A stretch of 5,013 nt of DNA from CAZNRY01 sp964575675 (GCA_964575675.1 CAZNRY010000221.1:1-5013); one strand, 5' to 3'. Shown: positions 1 to 5,013, counted from the stretch's first letter. Notes: a model not told the origin generated them from the letters alone. Made by a program: numbers and translations.

Positions 1-798
1 AGTGATCGTGCAGGCACCGGTAGACGTGTTGCAGCAGGCACCCGTGGCCGGAGGAACCGTCTGCCTGGCGGGAACGCCGATCGAATCACTGAGAGCCCCG
101 ACAAAGTACGCGTTCTGCGCGAACACCCTGTGGAGGAGTCGTCCGGAGATCGCCCCAGACGAATCCTCCGCGAAGATCGCGAAGTTCTCGCTGACATGGG
201 TGTCGCTGGTCTCCCCTCCGGCGAGGAACCGACGGACGCCATACGACTCGGCGCCAGCGACCGCGCTCCAGTCCATCCTATACCCGTCATCAACCGTCCC
301 GCTAGCCCGGAGGTCGCGCGGATAAAAGGGACTGAGGATCACACTCACCAACGTCTCGCCGCCCTCCGCAACGGAGAACGGTTCCCGAGTCCGACCGTAG
401 AAGAGGACCCCTTCTTCGGGCCCTTGCGTTTCGTCGACGATCGCACCGGAAGCCGCCACCTCCACGCTGGTGTTCTCGCCTGCCGGCACGGCCGCTTCTA
501 TGCGGAAGCTCGTCTGTCCGGTCTGAACATCGACGCCGGTTTGGGCGAGCAACTCCTCTGTGCCATCCGTCTTTCTGTGGATCTGGAGATCGACGCGCCG
601 GATCACGGGGATGAGGGCACTCTTCTCTGGGTTCGGGCCGTCCGGATCGGAGTCGAAGATGACTCGCACCCGCAGCGCACCATTCCCGACGGGCCGTTCG
701 GGCGAGTCCTTCTCACAGGACCCGCCCGAGACGAGTGCCGCTGCAATGAGCACCAAGCTTGTCACTCTGCCGTGAAGGAGGCGATCGAATCGGGTCAT
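1..798 (-). CDS. Probable surface lipoprotein with beta-sandwich, FN3-like domain and Cys motif (3' end outside window)
   Basis: The frame is open from ATG at 798 to base 1 with no stop, giving 266 N-terminal residues; the 3' end lies beyond the left edge. The start is fixed by AGGGAG (811-806) seven bases upstream. Residues 1-28 look like an export signal: basic start (R3, R6, R11), hydrophobic stretch TSLVLIAAALVSGGSC, then Cys28. Ser at -1 fits a lipobox, but Gly at -3 is unusual, so lipid attachment is probable rather than certain. Residues 40-160 alternate hydrophobic and polar in beta-strand fashion, with VPAGEN and VAEGGETL turns seen in bacterial Ig-like surface domains. Residues 163-246 resemble an FN3 domain (MDWSAVAGAESYGVRR, later VFAQNAYFVGALSD). 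Residues 252-266 (TGACCNTSTGACTIT) begin a Gly-Ala-Cys-Cys motif found, often repeated, in surface proteins of Planctomycetes and FCB-type bacteria. No catalytic motif is visible. The function is unknown; binding or display at the surface is inferred. Confidence 0.85.
   Translation of the reverse strand, partial: MTRFDRLLHGRVTSLVLIAAALVSGGSCEKDSPERPVGNGALRVRVIFDSDPDGPNPEKSALIPVIRRVDLQIHRKTDGTEELLAQTGVDVQTGQTSFRIEAAVPAGENTSVEVAASGAIVDETQGPEEGVLFYGRTREPFSVAEGGETLVSVILSPFYPRDLRASGTVDDGYRMDWSAVAGAESYGVRRFLAGGETSDTHVSENFAIFAEDSSGAISGRLLHRVFAQNAYFVGALSDSIGVPARQTVPPATGACCNTSTGACTIT
10..42 (-). repeat. 9-bp direct repeat inside the cysteine motif
   Basis: GCAGGCACC occurs at 10-18 and 34-42, exactly 24 bases (eight codons) apart and in the same frame. 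Both copies encode Gly-Ala-Cys in TGACCNTSTGAC. It is a short internal repeat of the coding sequence and may be the edge of a longer repeat array that continues past the left end. Confidence 0.5.
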
Positions 799-805
799 CG
801 CTGAT

Positions 806-811
806 CTCCCT
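806..811 (-). promoter_or_regulatory. Shine-Dalgarno of the lipoprotein gene
   Basis: On the minus strand AGGGAG sits seven bases before the ATG at 798. The context GGGAGATC is identical in the first eight bases to that of the protease gene (4820-4813). Its first two bases (811-810) lie inside the 3' arm of the inverted repeat at 810-855. Confidence 0.75.
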
Positions 812-855
812 GCGACAGGATCGCCGGCACGGCTCGCTCCCGGGCTCTGTCGCAG
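810..855 (-). promoter_or_regulatory. Leader stem-loop overlapping the Shine-Dalgarno
   Basis: CTGCGACAG (810-818) and CTGTCGCAG (847-855) are a perfect 9-bp inverted repeat with a 28-base loop; the loop holds a small GCCG-GCA-CGGC hairpin (823-833). In the minus-strand transcript the 3' arm ends at 810, so the stem takes up the first two bases of AGGGAG. This could lower ribosome access or act as a translational switch. The repeat is seen directly; a regulatory role is inference, and no known riboswitch class is recognised. Confidence 0.45.
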
Positions 856-897
856 CGCCTGCATGGTATACGAGACGTCCAGATCTCGCCACACATC

Positions 898-947
898 CGA
901 AGCCGGATCAGCTAGCACCGTGGTTGGCGCCCCCCCTCCGGCTGTCG
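898..947. repeat. Inverted repeat, 7-10 bp arms
   Basis: AGCCGGA (901-907) pairs perfectly with TCCGGCT (937-943). Allowing one bulged base (944), the stem extends by three pairs (898-900 with 945-947). The loop of about 29 bases contains GCTAGC (911-916) and the C7 run. The role is unknown; a few 7-bp arms are expected by chance in GC-rich sequence of this length. Confidence 0.35.
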
Positions 948-1031
948 AGACGAACTCGCGAGGTTACAGGATGAGAGTCTAGAGCGCGAGCGTGTTTCCC
1001 TCGACGGACGGCGGACACATCGCCCGGATTG

Positions 1032-1068
1032 CGGGTCCGGCGGGCTGGGGGGGGGAAAGGGAGACGGG
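1032..1068 (+). other. G-quadruplex-type motif with a nine-G run
   Basis: Five G-tracts of three or more lie on the plus strand at 1032-1034, 1042-1044, 1047-1055 (nine G), 1059-1061 and 1066-1068, with loops of 7, 2, 3 and 4 bases. This satisfies the usual four-tract, loop-of-seven-or-less pattern. The G-rich strand is the template strand for the leftward genes, so the RNA would be C-rich and any quadruplex would form in DNA. Folding is inferred. The homopolymer is also a likely site of slippage or assembly error. Confidence 0.5.
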
Positions 1069-1097
1069 CATCCCCGGCGTCGCGGACTGTCCGTCTC
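1061..1097. repeat. Imperfect stem-loop in the gap
   Basis: GAGACGG (1061-1067) pairs perfectly with CCGTCTC (1091-1097). After one mismatch (1068/1090) the stem continues with CA/TG (1069-1070/1088-1089) and, past a bulged C (1087), TCC/GGA (1071-1073/1084-1086), leaving a ten-base loop. In the leftward transcript it is followed by a pyrimidine run, CCTTTCCCCCCCC, rather than a T-tract, so it is not a standard intrinsic terminator. It overlaps the last G-tracts of the G-quadruplex-type motif. Confidence 0.4.
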
Positions 1098-1127
1098 GAA
1101 AACTCGAACTTCCATGGATCACACGGC

Positions 1128-1170
1128 TTAGCGTCCGCCCGCTAACCTGGCCACGCCGACTCTCCCAGGT
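1128..1170. repeat. Two abutting short stem-loops
   Basis: TTAGCG (1128-1133) pairs with CGCTAA (1140-1145) over a six-base loop. ACCTGG (1145-1150) pairs with CCAGGT (1165-1170) over a 14-base loop. They share base 1145, so the two full stems cannot both form at that position. Six-bp arms of this kind are individually within chance expectation; their run next to other stems is what makes them worth recording. Confidence 0.3.
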
Positions 1171-1175
1171 CCACA

Positions 1176-1224
1176 TCCTTCGAAGGAGGCGGTCCACTCC
1201 GGTGACAGAAAGAAGACCGCCCCC
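1176..1224 (-). terminator. Possible terminator or 3' stabiliser downstream of the protease gene
   Basis: GGCGGTC (1188-1194) pairs perfectly with GACCGCC (1215-1221), and two further G-C pairs (1185-1186 with 1223-1224) extend the stem beyond one mismatch. The loop contains a small CAC-TCCG-GTG hairpin (1195-1204). The stem begins about 35 bases after the stop codon of the protease gene. The next bases of the transcript give only two T residues, and a perfect 12-bp palindrome TCCTTCGAAGGA (1176-1187) overlaps the distal arm. The missing U-tract makes intrinsic termination doubtful; a 3'-end stabilising structure is equally possible. Confidence 0.3.
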
Positions 1225-1258
1225 ACGAATCAGAGCCTTGACTCAGCGTCGTTCCATA

Positions 1259-4200
1259 TCAACGCACGATCGCGACCTGCTTCACCTGCAACGCCTCCGG
1301 AGATTCGAGCCGCAGGAAATAGACGCCCGCCGGGACCGCGGACGCGTCGAGGCGCACCGTGTGTTCCCCGCGGCCCACACGGCCGTCGGCAAGGAGTCGC
1401 ACGAGGCGGCCTGCGACATCGTAGAGCCCGAGACGAACCCGCGTGTCGGAATCGACCCTATAGGTGATCGCGCCATCTGACCGAATCGGGTTCGGCCGCA
1501 GCGAGACCAGCCCCGTTGCCGCCGGGCCGGCGGCAGGCACGTCCGTCACCGGCACGCGTACCGCGGAGAGGGAGAAATCGTCGACCGCCGCCTCGACGAG
1601 CGATCCAAGCGGCGCGTCCTCGGCGATGAAACGTAGTCGAACCTGATCCGTCAGGGCGACGTACTCCTCGAGATTGAACGCGTACTGCCCCCATTGATTC
1701 GCGCTTGCGGTCGTTCGCTCCAGCTGCACCCAGGTGGCGCCGTCTGATGTGACCTCGACGGTCCAGTAGTCCGTGCCCGGGTTGTTGCCAAGGTTGTTCG
1801 TGTACCAGCGCCAATAGGAAACCGTTGCCGAGACCGCCCCCCCGAGGTCGAAGACGGGGGAGAGAAGCGTCGTCTTTCCGCCGTCGACGTCCTGATCGCC
1901 AGGGGCCCCGGCCACCACGCCGTTGCCCGTGACGAAGCAGAGGACGCCCGGGTCAGCCGTGTTGTCATCTTCGGTCTGGGCCTGTCCACCGGCCGTGGCG
2001 ACCGTGCCGACCGGGTCGACGCGGACCCACTGTCCCAGGGTGGCAGTGTCGTCCGCGGCCCCGAGGGTCCATCCGCGATCGGTCTCGACATTGTCGACCC
2101 ACCCTCCGACCTGGACCGGGTAGTCCAACTCCGCGATCGCACCGAGCGGAGAGGCGAGCGAGACGCTGAACGTCAAGGTTGCCGGCGTCGGACACCCGGG
2201 CAAGATCCTGACGAGGAAGGAGCTCAAGAGCCCCTCGCCTCCAGCGGGGGCGACGATGCACTCCCCTTCGCCGTCGATGACCTCGACGTTCGGATCTGCG
2301 CAGATCAGCGTTCCGGTCAGATTCCGCGCCGTTCCGTGGCCATTGTTCACGATCTTGAGCTGCACGTAGCAGGAGTCGCCCGGATCGGCGCTGCCGCTGC
2401 CGTTCCCCCATGGCATGGAATCGTCGAGCAGAACGTTTCCGGCGCCCAGAACCGGCGCGGCAACCGTCACGCTGAGGCTCAGGTTCCAATCCCCCTGCAC
2501 CGAATGAACGGCGAGGCCGAATGCAATGACGTGTTGGTCGGGCGCGTCGCCAGCGACCTCGACGGAGAAGGGCGCCAGCGAGGAGGCGACCGAGTCGGGC
2601 AGAATCTCCCCGAACACGGCATCGGCGACCGTGATCGACGTGTAGGGATCGGAGGTCGAGAGCGTTGCCGTCACACCCTCGGCGGCCTCGACACCTGAGT
2701 TCTTCAGCCCAATCGCGAGCCCGACCGCCTCGCCCGCGTCGCAGAGGCCGTTGCCGTCGCCGGGCAGCGCGTCAATGACCGCCGTGCCCGAGAGGACGAT
2801 GAACGGGCCAGCCATCGGCAGAACCTCGACCGTCGTGATCACGGGCATCCGGTTGAAGGCGGTCACCGTAAGCGTGAGGCTCATCGGCTCGGCTGGCGGA
2901 GACGCCATGTGGATCGTCGCCAGTCCGCCTGCGTCCGCGTAGGCGGACCCGTAGAGCGTCCCGCTGCCGTAGAGGGCGCAGAGTGCGCCCGGCACGCCGG
3001 TCACCGTCACCGGATACTCCGACGTCCCCAGCAGAAGCGAACCATCGTGGGTGACGATCATCGCGGCGGGGGTGGCGGTCCGGACGAGCAAGGACGGATC
3101 GCCGAAGATGTGCCAGGTGAGGAACATGTTCTGACCGTCGGCGCCGTACTCGTCCATCATCTGGCAGGATCCGTTGTAGCAAAGTCCGCCGAAGGTCTGC
3201 TTCTGGCTCTGAACGAGCAGATCGACGCTCTCGTCCTGCGCGCACATCGGCGGGTTCCAGGACTGATTGATCGACGACATGTAGGTCGCAATCGCACCGG
3301 TCGGATTGCCGTTGTGCGTCGCCCTCATCCACGCCTCGGCAAAGCAGGTCGTGCTCTCGAAGGCGCCGTTCACGCATGCCACGCTGTGAATGAAGGGGAG
3401 CAACCCGTCGTTCGTCAGGGCGGCGACATTCGTGTTCGAGAAACCGGTCGTGCCCCAGCTCGTTTCCGAGCCGTGGCCGGTGTAGTTGACGATACCGCGC
3501 CCGGCGTTCAGCGCGCTCGTCACCATCGCCGCCGTCGCGGTTGGATCGTAGATCTGATCGACCGACGTGTAGCTGAATCCGAGGAGCTTCGTCCGAATCA
3601 CGTCCTGGTGTTGATAGTCTAACTCGTTGTCGTCGCCAGGCCCCTGATCCGAAGCGATCCCCGTCCCCATCCGGTACCAGCTCGCTCCGGCCTGCGGACT
3701 CTTCTCATAGGCGATCGTCCGCGCGACCTGCGTCTGCACATGCACCGCGCTCTCGGCCGAGAATCGGCCGACGAAGATGTCGGGGTAGTTGTCCGTCCCG
3801 ACGACCTTTGCGTAGGTGGGGTCCGAAGCCCCGCCCGCGGCATGCGCCGTCGCCACCTGCGCCCCGTCGCCCACGAGCAGGACGAAAGCCAACCCCTCCG
3901 TGTTGTACGCGTTGTCGATGTATGCGTCGATTTGCGCCGACGTGTTGCCGATCGACGAGACGTCGACCATCCGCGTGAGGCACCCCATCTGGTTCTTCCA
4001 CTCGACGAATGGAAGCATCGCGTCGTGGAACGCGTCTTGGGTGATGACCAGCATCCTGCCCCTCTCGATCAGGGGGGTGTACCGGATCAGGTTCCAATTC
4101 AGGAAATGCCGCTCGTAGAGGTCGGCGAACTCGGAGACCAACCGTTCGGGCGGCGAGGTGCGCTCGATCACATTCACCGTGTCGTCCCCTTCGGAGGCGA

Positions 4201-4807
4201 TCTCGACCCGCATACGCTTCGCCGCACGCAGCGTGCGCGTCGCCCCCTCCGCCTGGAACGGGACGACCTCGACCGCCACGCCCCGGAAGTCCCGCAGAAC
4301 GTACGGCTCGCCCCCGCTCACCGCCGACCCGGGCCACAAGGATGCCTCTCGGTAGATCGGGTCGAACGGGTAGGGCACGCTCGAGGGATCGATCGTCCGC
4401 AGGAGGTTTCCCTTCGATGGGACGACCGGGTAGCTGTCGAGATCCACGAACTCCGATTCGAGCAGGCGCACGACCATTTTCGCGCGATCCGGGACCATCA
4501 CGCTGCGCGTGACCCGCGGAAGCTCGGGGAGTCCCTTCTCGAGCAGCTGTCCTTCGCCGGGAAGGGCGAGCGCGTAGTATCTCTCCCCCCCGATGTCGAC
4601 CGGGTCGGCGTAAAAGCCAGGGATCGTGTAGTCGATCACGATCCGCTCGGGCGTGGACTCGAGCACGCGCACGTCGACGGGCGCACCCTCGCTCCCGCCG
4701 AGGCTGACCCAAGAGGCTGCGGCGAGGCCGAATGGCAGCGCTGTCAAGACGAAGGCTAGGCCGAGTGCGACTAGGATTCTGCGAGCAGAACGGCAAGAAA
4801 CGTCCAT
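1259..4807 (-). CDS. Secreted C25 family (gingipain-like) cysteine peptidase with C-terminal sorting-type domain
   Basis: This 1182-residue protein starts at ATG 4807, eight bases after GGGAG and directly before a signal peptide (basic start, hydrophobic core 11-30, cleavage likely after Ala31 of LAAAS). Residues about 40-215 match the C25 propeptide in style (EKGLPELPRVTRSVMVPD). Residues about 250-576 form the caspase-like C25 domain: FVLLVGDG (308-315), DNYPDIFVGRF (339-349), catalytic His445 in NYTGHGSETSWG, catalytic Cys478 in SVACVNGAF, and the closing IFGDPSLLV (567-575). These motifs are nearly those of Porphyromonas gingipains. An Ig-like domain (577-664) follows, then two related N/D-G-rich beta repeats (about 668-785 and 786-901), a MAM/jelly-roll-like domain (902-1083; VDNVETDRGWTLG to AAVDDFSL), a Pro/Ala linker, and a FlgD/type-A-like domain (1103-1182; RPNP, LYDVAGRLVRLL, AGVYFLRL). 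It should cleave proteins outside the cell, made as a zymogen. Arg or Lys preference cannot be read from the sequence. The two catalytic residues are present and no frameshift is seen. Confidence 0.95.
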   Translation of the reverse strand: MDVSCRSARRILVALGLAFVLTALPFGLAAASWVSLGGSEGAPVDVRVLESTPERIVIDYTIPGFYADPVDIGGERYYALALPGEGQLLEKGLPELPRVTRSVMVPDRAKMVVRLLESEFVDLDSYPVVPSKGNLLRTIDPSSVPYPFDPIYREASLWPGSAVSGGEPYVLRDFRGVAVEVVPFQAEGATRTLRAAKRMRVEIASEGDDTVNVIERTSPPERLVSEFADLYERHFLNWNLIRYTPLIERGRMLVITQDAFHDAMLPFVEWKNQMGCLTRMVDVSSIGNTSAQIDAYIDNAYNTEGLAFVLLVGDGAQVATAHAAGGASDPTYAKVVGTDNYPDIFVGRFSAESAVHVQTQVARTIAYEKSPQAGASWYRMGTGIASDQGPGDDNELDYQHQDVIRTKLLGFSYTSVDQIYDPTATAAMVTSALNAGRGIVNYTGHGSETSWGTTGFSNTNVAALTNDGLLPFIHSVACVNGAFESTTCFAEAWMRATHNGNPTGAIATYMSSINQSWNPPMCAQDESVDLLVQSQKQTFGGLCYNGSCQMMDEYGADGQNMFLTWHIFGDPSLLVRTATPAAMIVTHDGSLLLGTSEYPVTVTGVPGALCALYGSGTLYGSAYADAGGLATIHMASPPAEPMSLTLTVTAFNRMPVITTVEVLPMAGPFIVLSGTAVIDALPGDGNGLCDAGEAVGLAIGLKNSGVEAAEGVTATLSTSDPYTSITVADAVFGEILPDSVASSLAPFSVEVAGDAPDQHVIAFGLAVHSVQGDWNLSLSVTVAAPVLGAGNVLLDDSMPWGNGSGSADPGDSCYVQLKIVNNGHGTARNLTGTLICADPNVEVIDGEGECIVAPAGGEGLLSSFLVRILPGCPTPATLTFSVSLASPLGAIAELDYPVQVGGWVDNVETDRGWTLGAADDTATLGQWVRVDPVGTVATAGGQAQTEDDNTADPGVLCFVTGNGVVAGAPGDQDVDGGKTTLLSPVFDLGGAVSATVSYWRWYTNNLGNNPGTDYWTVEVTSDGATWVQLERTTASANQWGQYAFNLEEYVALTDQVRLRFIAEDAPLGSLVEAAVDDFSLSAVRVPVTDVPAAGPAATGLVSLRPNPIRSDGAITYRVDSDTRVRLGLYDVAGRLVRLLADGRVGRGEHTVRLDASAVPAGVYFLRLESPEALQVKQVAIVR
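1517..1535. repeat. 19-base near-perfect palindrome in the linker coding region
   Basis: TGCCGCCGG (1517-1525) and CCGGCGGCA (1527-1535) are perfect inverted copies around one central base. They encode the Pro-Ala-Ala-Gly-Pro-Ala-Ala linker between the jelly-roll-like and C-terminal domains. GC-rich Ala/Gly/Pro codons readily give such symmetry, so a separate function is not needed, though the mRNA would form a strong hairpin here. Confidence 0.5.
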
Positions 4808-4815
4808 TGTGAGAT

Positions 4816-4820
4816 CTCCC
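4816..4820 (-). promoter_or_regulatory. Shine-Dalgarno deciding the protease start
   Basis: GGGAG on the minus strand lies eight bases before the ATG at 4807. The in-frame upstream ATGs at 4855, 4846 and 4927 have no comparable site, and starting at any of them would bury the signal peptide behind an Arg-containing, non-hydrophobic extension. This fixes the start at 4807. Confidence 0.8.
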
Positions 4821-4853
4821 GGTCGCGGGGTCCGGACGGCAACCATGGCGACC
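4821..4853 (-). promoter_or_regulatory. Leader inverted repeat abutting the protease Shine-Dalgarno
   Basis: GGTCGC (4821-4826) and GCGACC (4848-4853) are perfect inverted copies. The loop contains the 8-bp palindrome GTCCGGAC (4830-4837). In the transcript the 3' arm ends exactly where GGGAG begins. A tandem 9-bp repeat (ATGGTYGCC, at 4838-4846 and 4847-4855) overlaps the 5' arm. The arrangement parallels the one at 810-855, but a 6-bp stem is weak evidence by itself. Confidence 0.35.
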
Positions 4854-4922
4854 ATTCGAGTTGCGTTTGCATCGCTGACCGCGGGCTCCCTCTTCCCGTA
4901 AGCGAGGAAGCAAACCCGATAG

Positions 4923-4931
4923 ATCATATCA
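4923..4931 (-). promoter_or_regulatory. Extended -10 promoter candidate for the protease gene
   Basis: The minus strand reads TGATATGAT: a TGn extension followed by TATGAT, five of six matches to the sigma-70 -10 consensus. No good -35 hexamer is present at 16-18 bases, which is typical of extended -10 promoters. Transcription would begin near 4916 and give a leader of about 110 bases. The ATG at 4927 lies inside this hexamer, which is another reason it cannot be the translation start if the promoter is real. The sigma-factor preferences of this lineage are unknown. Confidence 0.4.
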
Positions 4932-5013
4932 CCATTCGGGAGACTCCGGTAGGGATTGCATCGAGCTGGCGCGATGCCACGCTCCGGCTTGGAGGATCGG
5001 GCGGGGCGCGCCG

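Larger units (their letters stand above)
799..1258. other. 460-base intergenic region without a convincing gene
   Basis: This stretch separates the stop of the protease gene from the start of the lipoprotein gene. Short open frames exist on both strands (up to about 70 codons wholly inside), but they are Arg/Pro/Ser-rich, lack a well-placed Shine-Dalgarno and match no family I recognise. No tRNA (no T-loop with acceptor stem) and no CRISPR repeat is visible. It does hold several inverted repeats, a C7 run (930-936), a G9 run (1047-1055) and a G-quadruplex-type motif, listed separately. It is long enough to contain the terminator of the protease gene and the promoter of the lipoprotein gene, or a small RNA. 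Confidence 0.7.

Noticed and set aside
130..804. Plus-strand open frame of 224 codons
   Set aside because: The minus strand here is open throughout with a Shine-Dalgarno, a signal sequence and an FN3-like domain; the plus frame is its complement.
865..870. TATACC on the minus strand as a -10 box for the lipoprotein gene
   Set aside because: It matches only moderately, has no TGn extension and no acceptable -35 at 16-18 bases. It is suitably placed just upstream of the leader stem-loop but is too weak to list.
1098..1115. GTTCGAGTT on the minus strand as a tRNA T-loop
   Set aside because: The flanking bases do not form a T-stem and no acceptor stem or anticodon arm is present.
979..1197. Minus-strand 72-codon frame with a GTG start in the gap
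   Set aside because: The only GGAG touches the start codon with no spacing, the composition is Arg/Ser/Pro-rich, and it runs through the stem-loops; no family is recognised.
992..1480. Plus-strand open frame of 162 codons covering the gap and the protease 3' end
   Set aside because: Nearly half is antisense to the conserved sorting-type domain, the rest is Arg/Pro-rich, and no ribosome site precedes the start.
2909..3622. Plus-strand open frame of 237 codons
   Set aside because: It lies opposite the catalytic domain and has a shadow-type composition rich in Arg, His and Val, with no recognisable domain.
3740..4759. Long plus-strand open frame of 339 codons inside the protease gene
   Set aside because: It is antisense to the conserved C25 propeptide and catalytic coding sequence, is Arg/His/Asp/Val-rich as expected from a GC-rich complement, and shows no family motif.
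3705..4913. Minus-strand open frame of 402 codons in another frame
   Set aside because: It is out of frame with the clearly homologous protease sequence and is extremely Arg-rich; this is a GC-driven shadow.
4974..5013. Plus-strand ATG open to the right edge, possible divergent gene
   Set aside because: It has only 13 codons, no Shine-Dalgarno upstream and no recognisable residues.
1..5013. CRISPR array, insertion sequence, attachment site or toxin-antitoxin pair
   Set aside because: No regularly spaced repeats, transposase or recombinase motifs, terminal inverted repeats with target duplication, or small paired genes are visible.

Overview
The window is GC-rich and carries two leftward (minus-strand) genes for exported proteins, separated by a 460-base gap. 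By domain style (gingipain-like C25 peptidase, Asp/Asn/Gly-rich beta-sandwich repeats, MAM/jelly-roll-like module, FlgD/type-A-like C-terminal sorting domain, and a Gly-Ala-Cys-Cys motif protein) it looks like an uncultured, high-GC lineage of or near the FCB superphylum, such as Candidatus Eisenbacteria or Krumholzibacteriota. That placement is inference from domain style; no marker gene is present.

Layout, left to right. 1-798 (minus): the first 266 codons of a probable lipoprotein with a beta-sandwich domain, an FN3-like domain and the start of a cysteine motif. The gene runs off the left edge, and its reading frame is open without interruption from the ATG at 798 to base 1. 799-1258: a gap with no convincing gene but several inverted repeats, a nine-G run inside a G-quadruplex-type motif, and one stem-loop close to the Shine-Dalgarno of the lipoprotein gene. 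1259-4807 (minus): a complete 1182-residue secreted C25 family cysteine peptidase. 4808-5013: its leader and a likely extended -10 promoter; no further gene is visible to the right edge.

Both proteins are built for the cell surface or outside. The peptidase has a signal peptide, a propeptide, a His/Cys catalytic domain, an Ig-like domain, two related N/D-G-rich beta repeats, a jelly-roll-like domain and a C-terminal sorting-type domain. Both genes use the same ribosome-binding context (GGGAGATC), and in both a leader inverted repeat ends at or just inside the Shine-Dalgarno. The 460-base gap argues for separate transcription units. I see no clearly new multi-gene system. The items most worth checking are the protease architecture and its secretion signal, the corrected start, the paired leader stem-loops and the structured gap.
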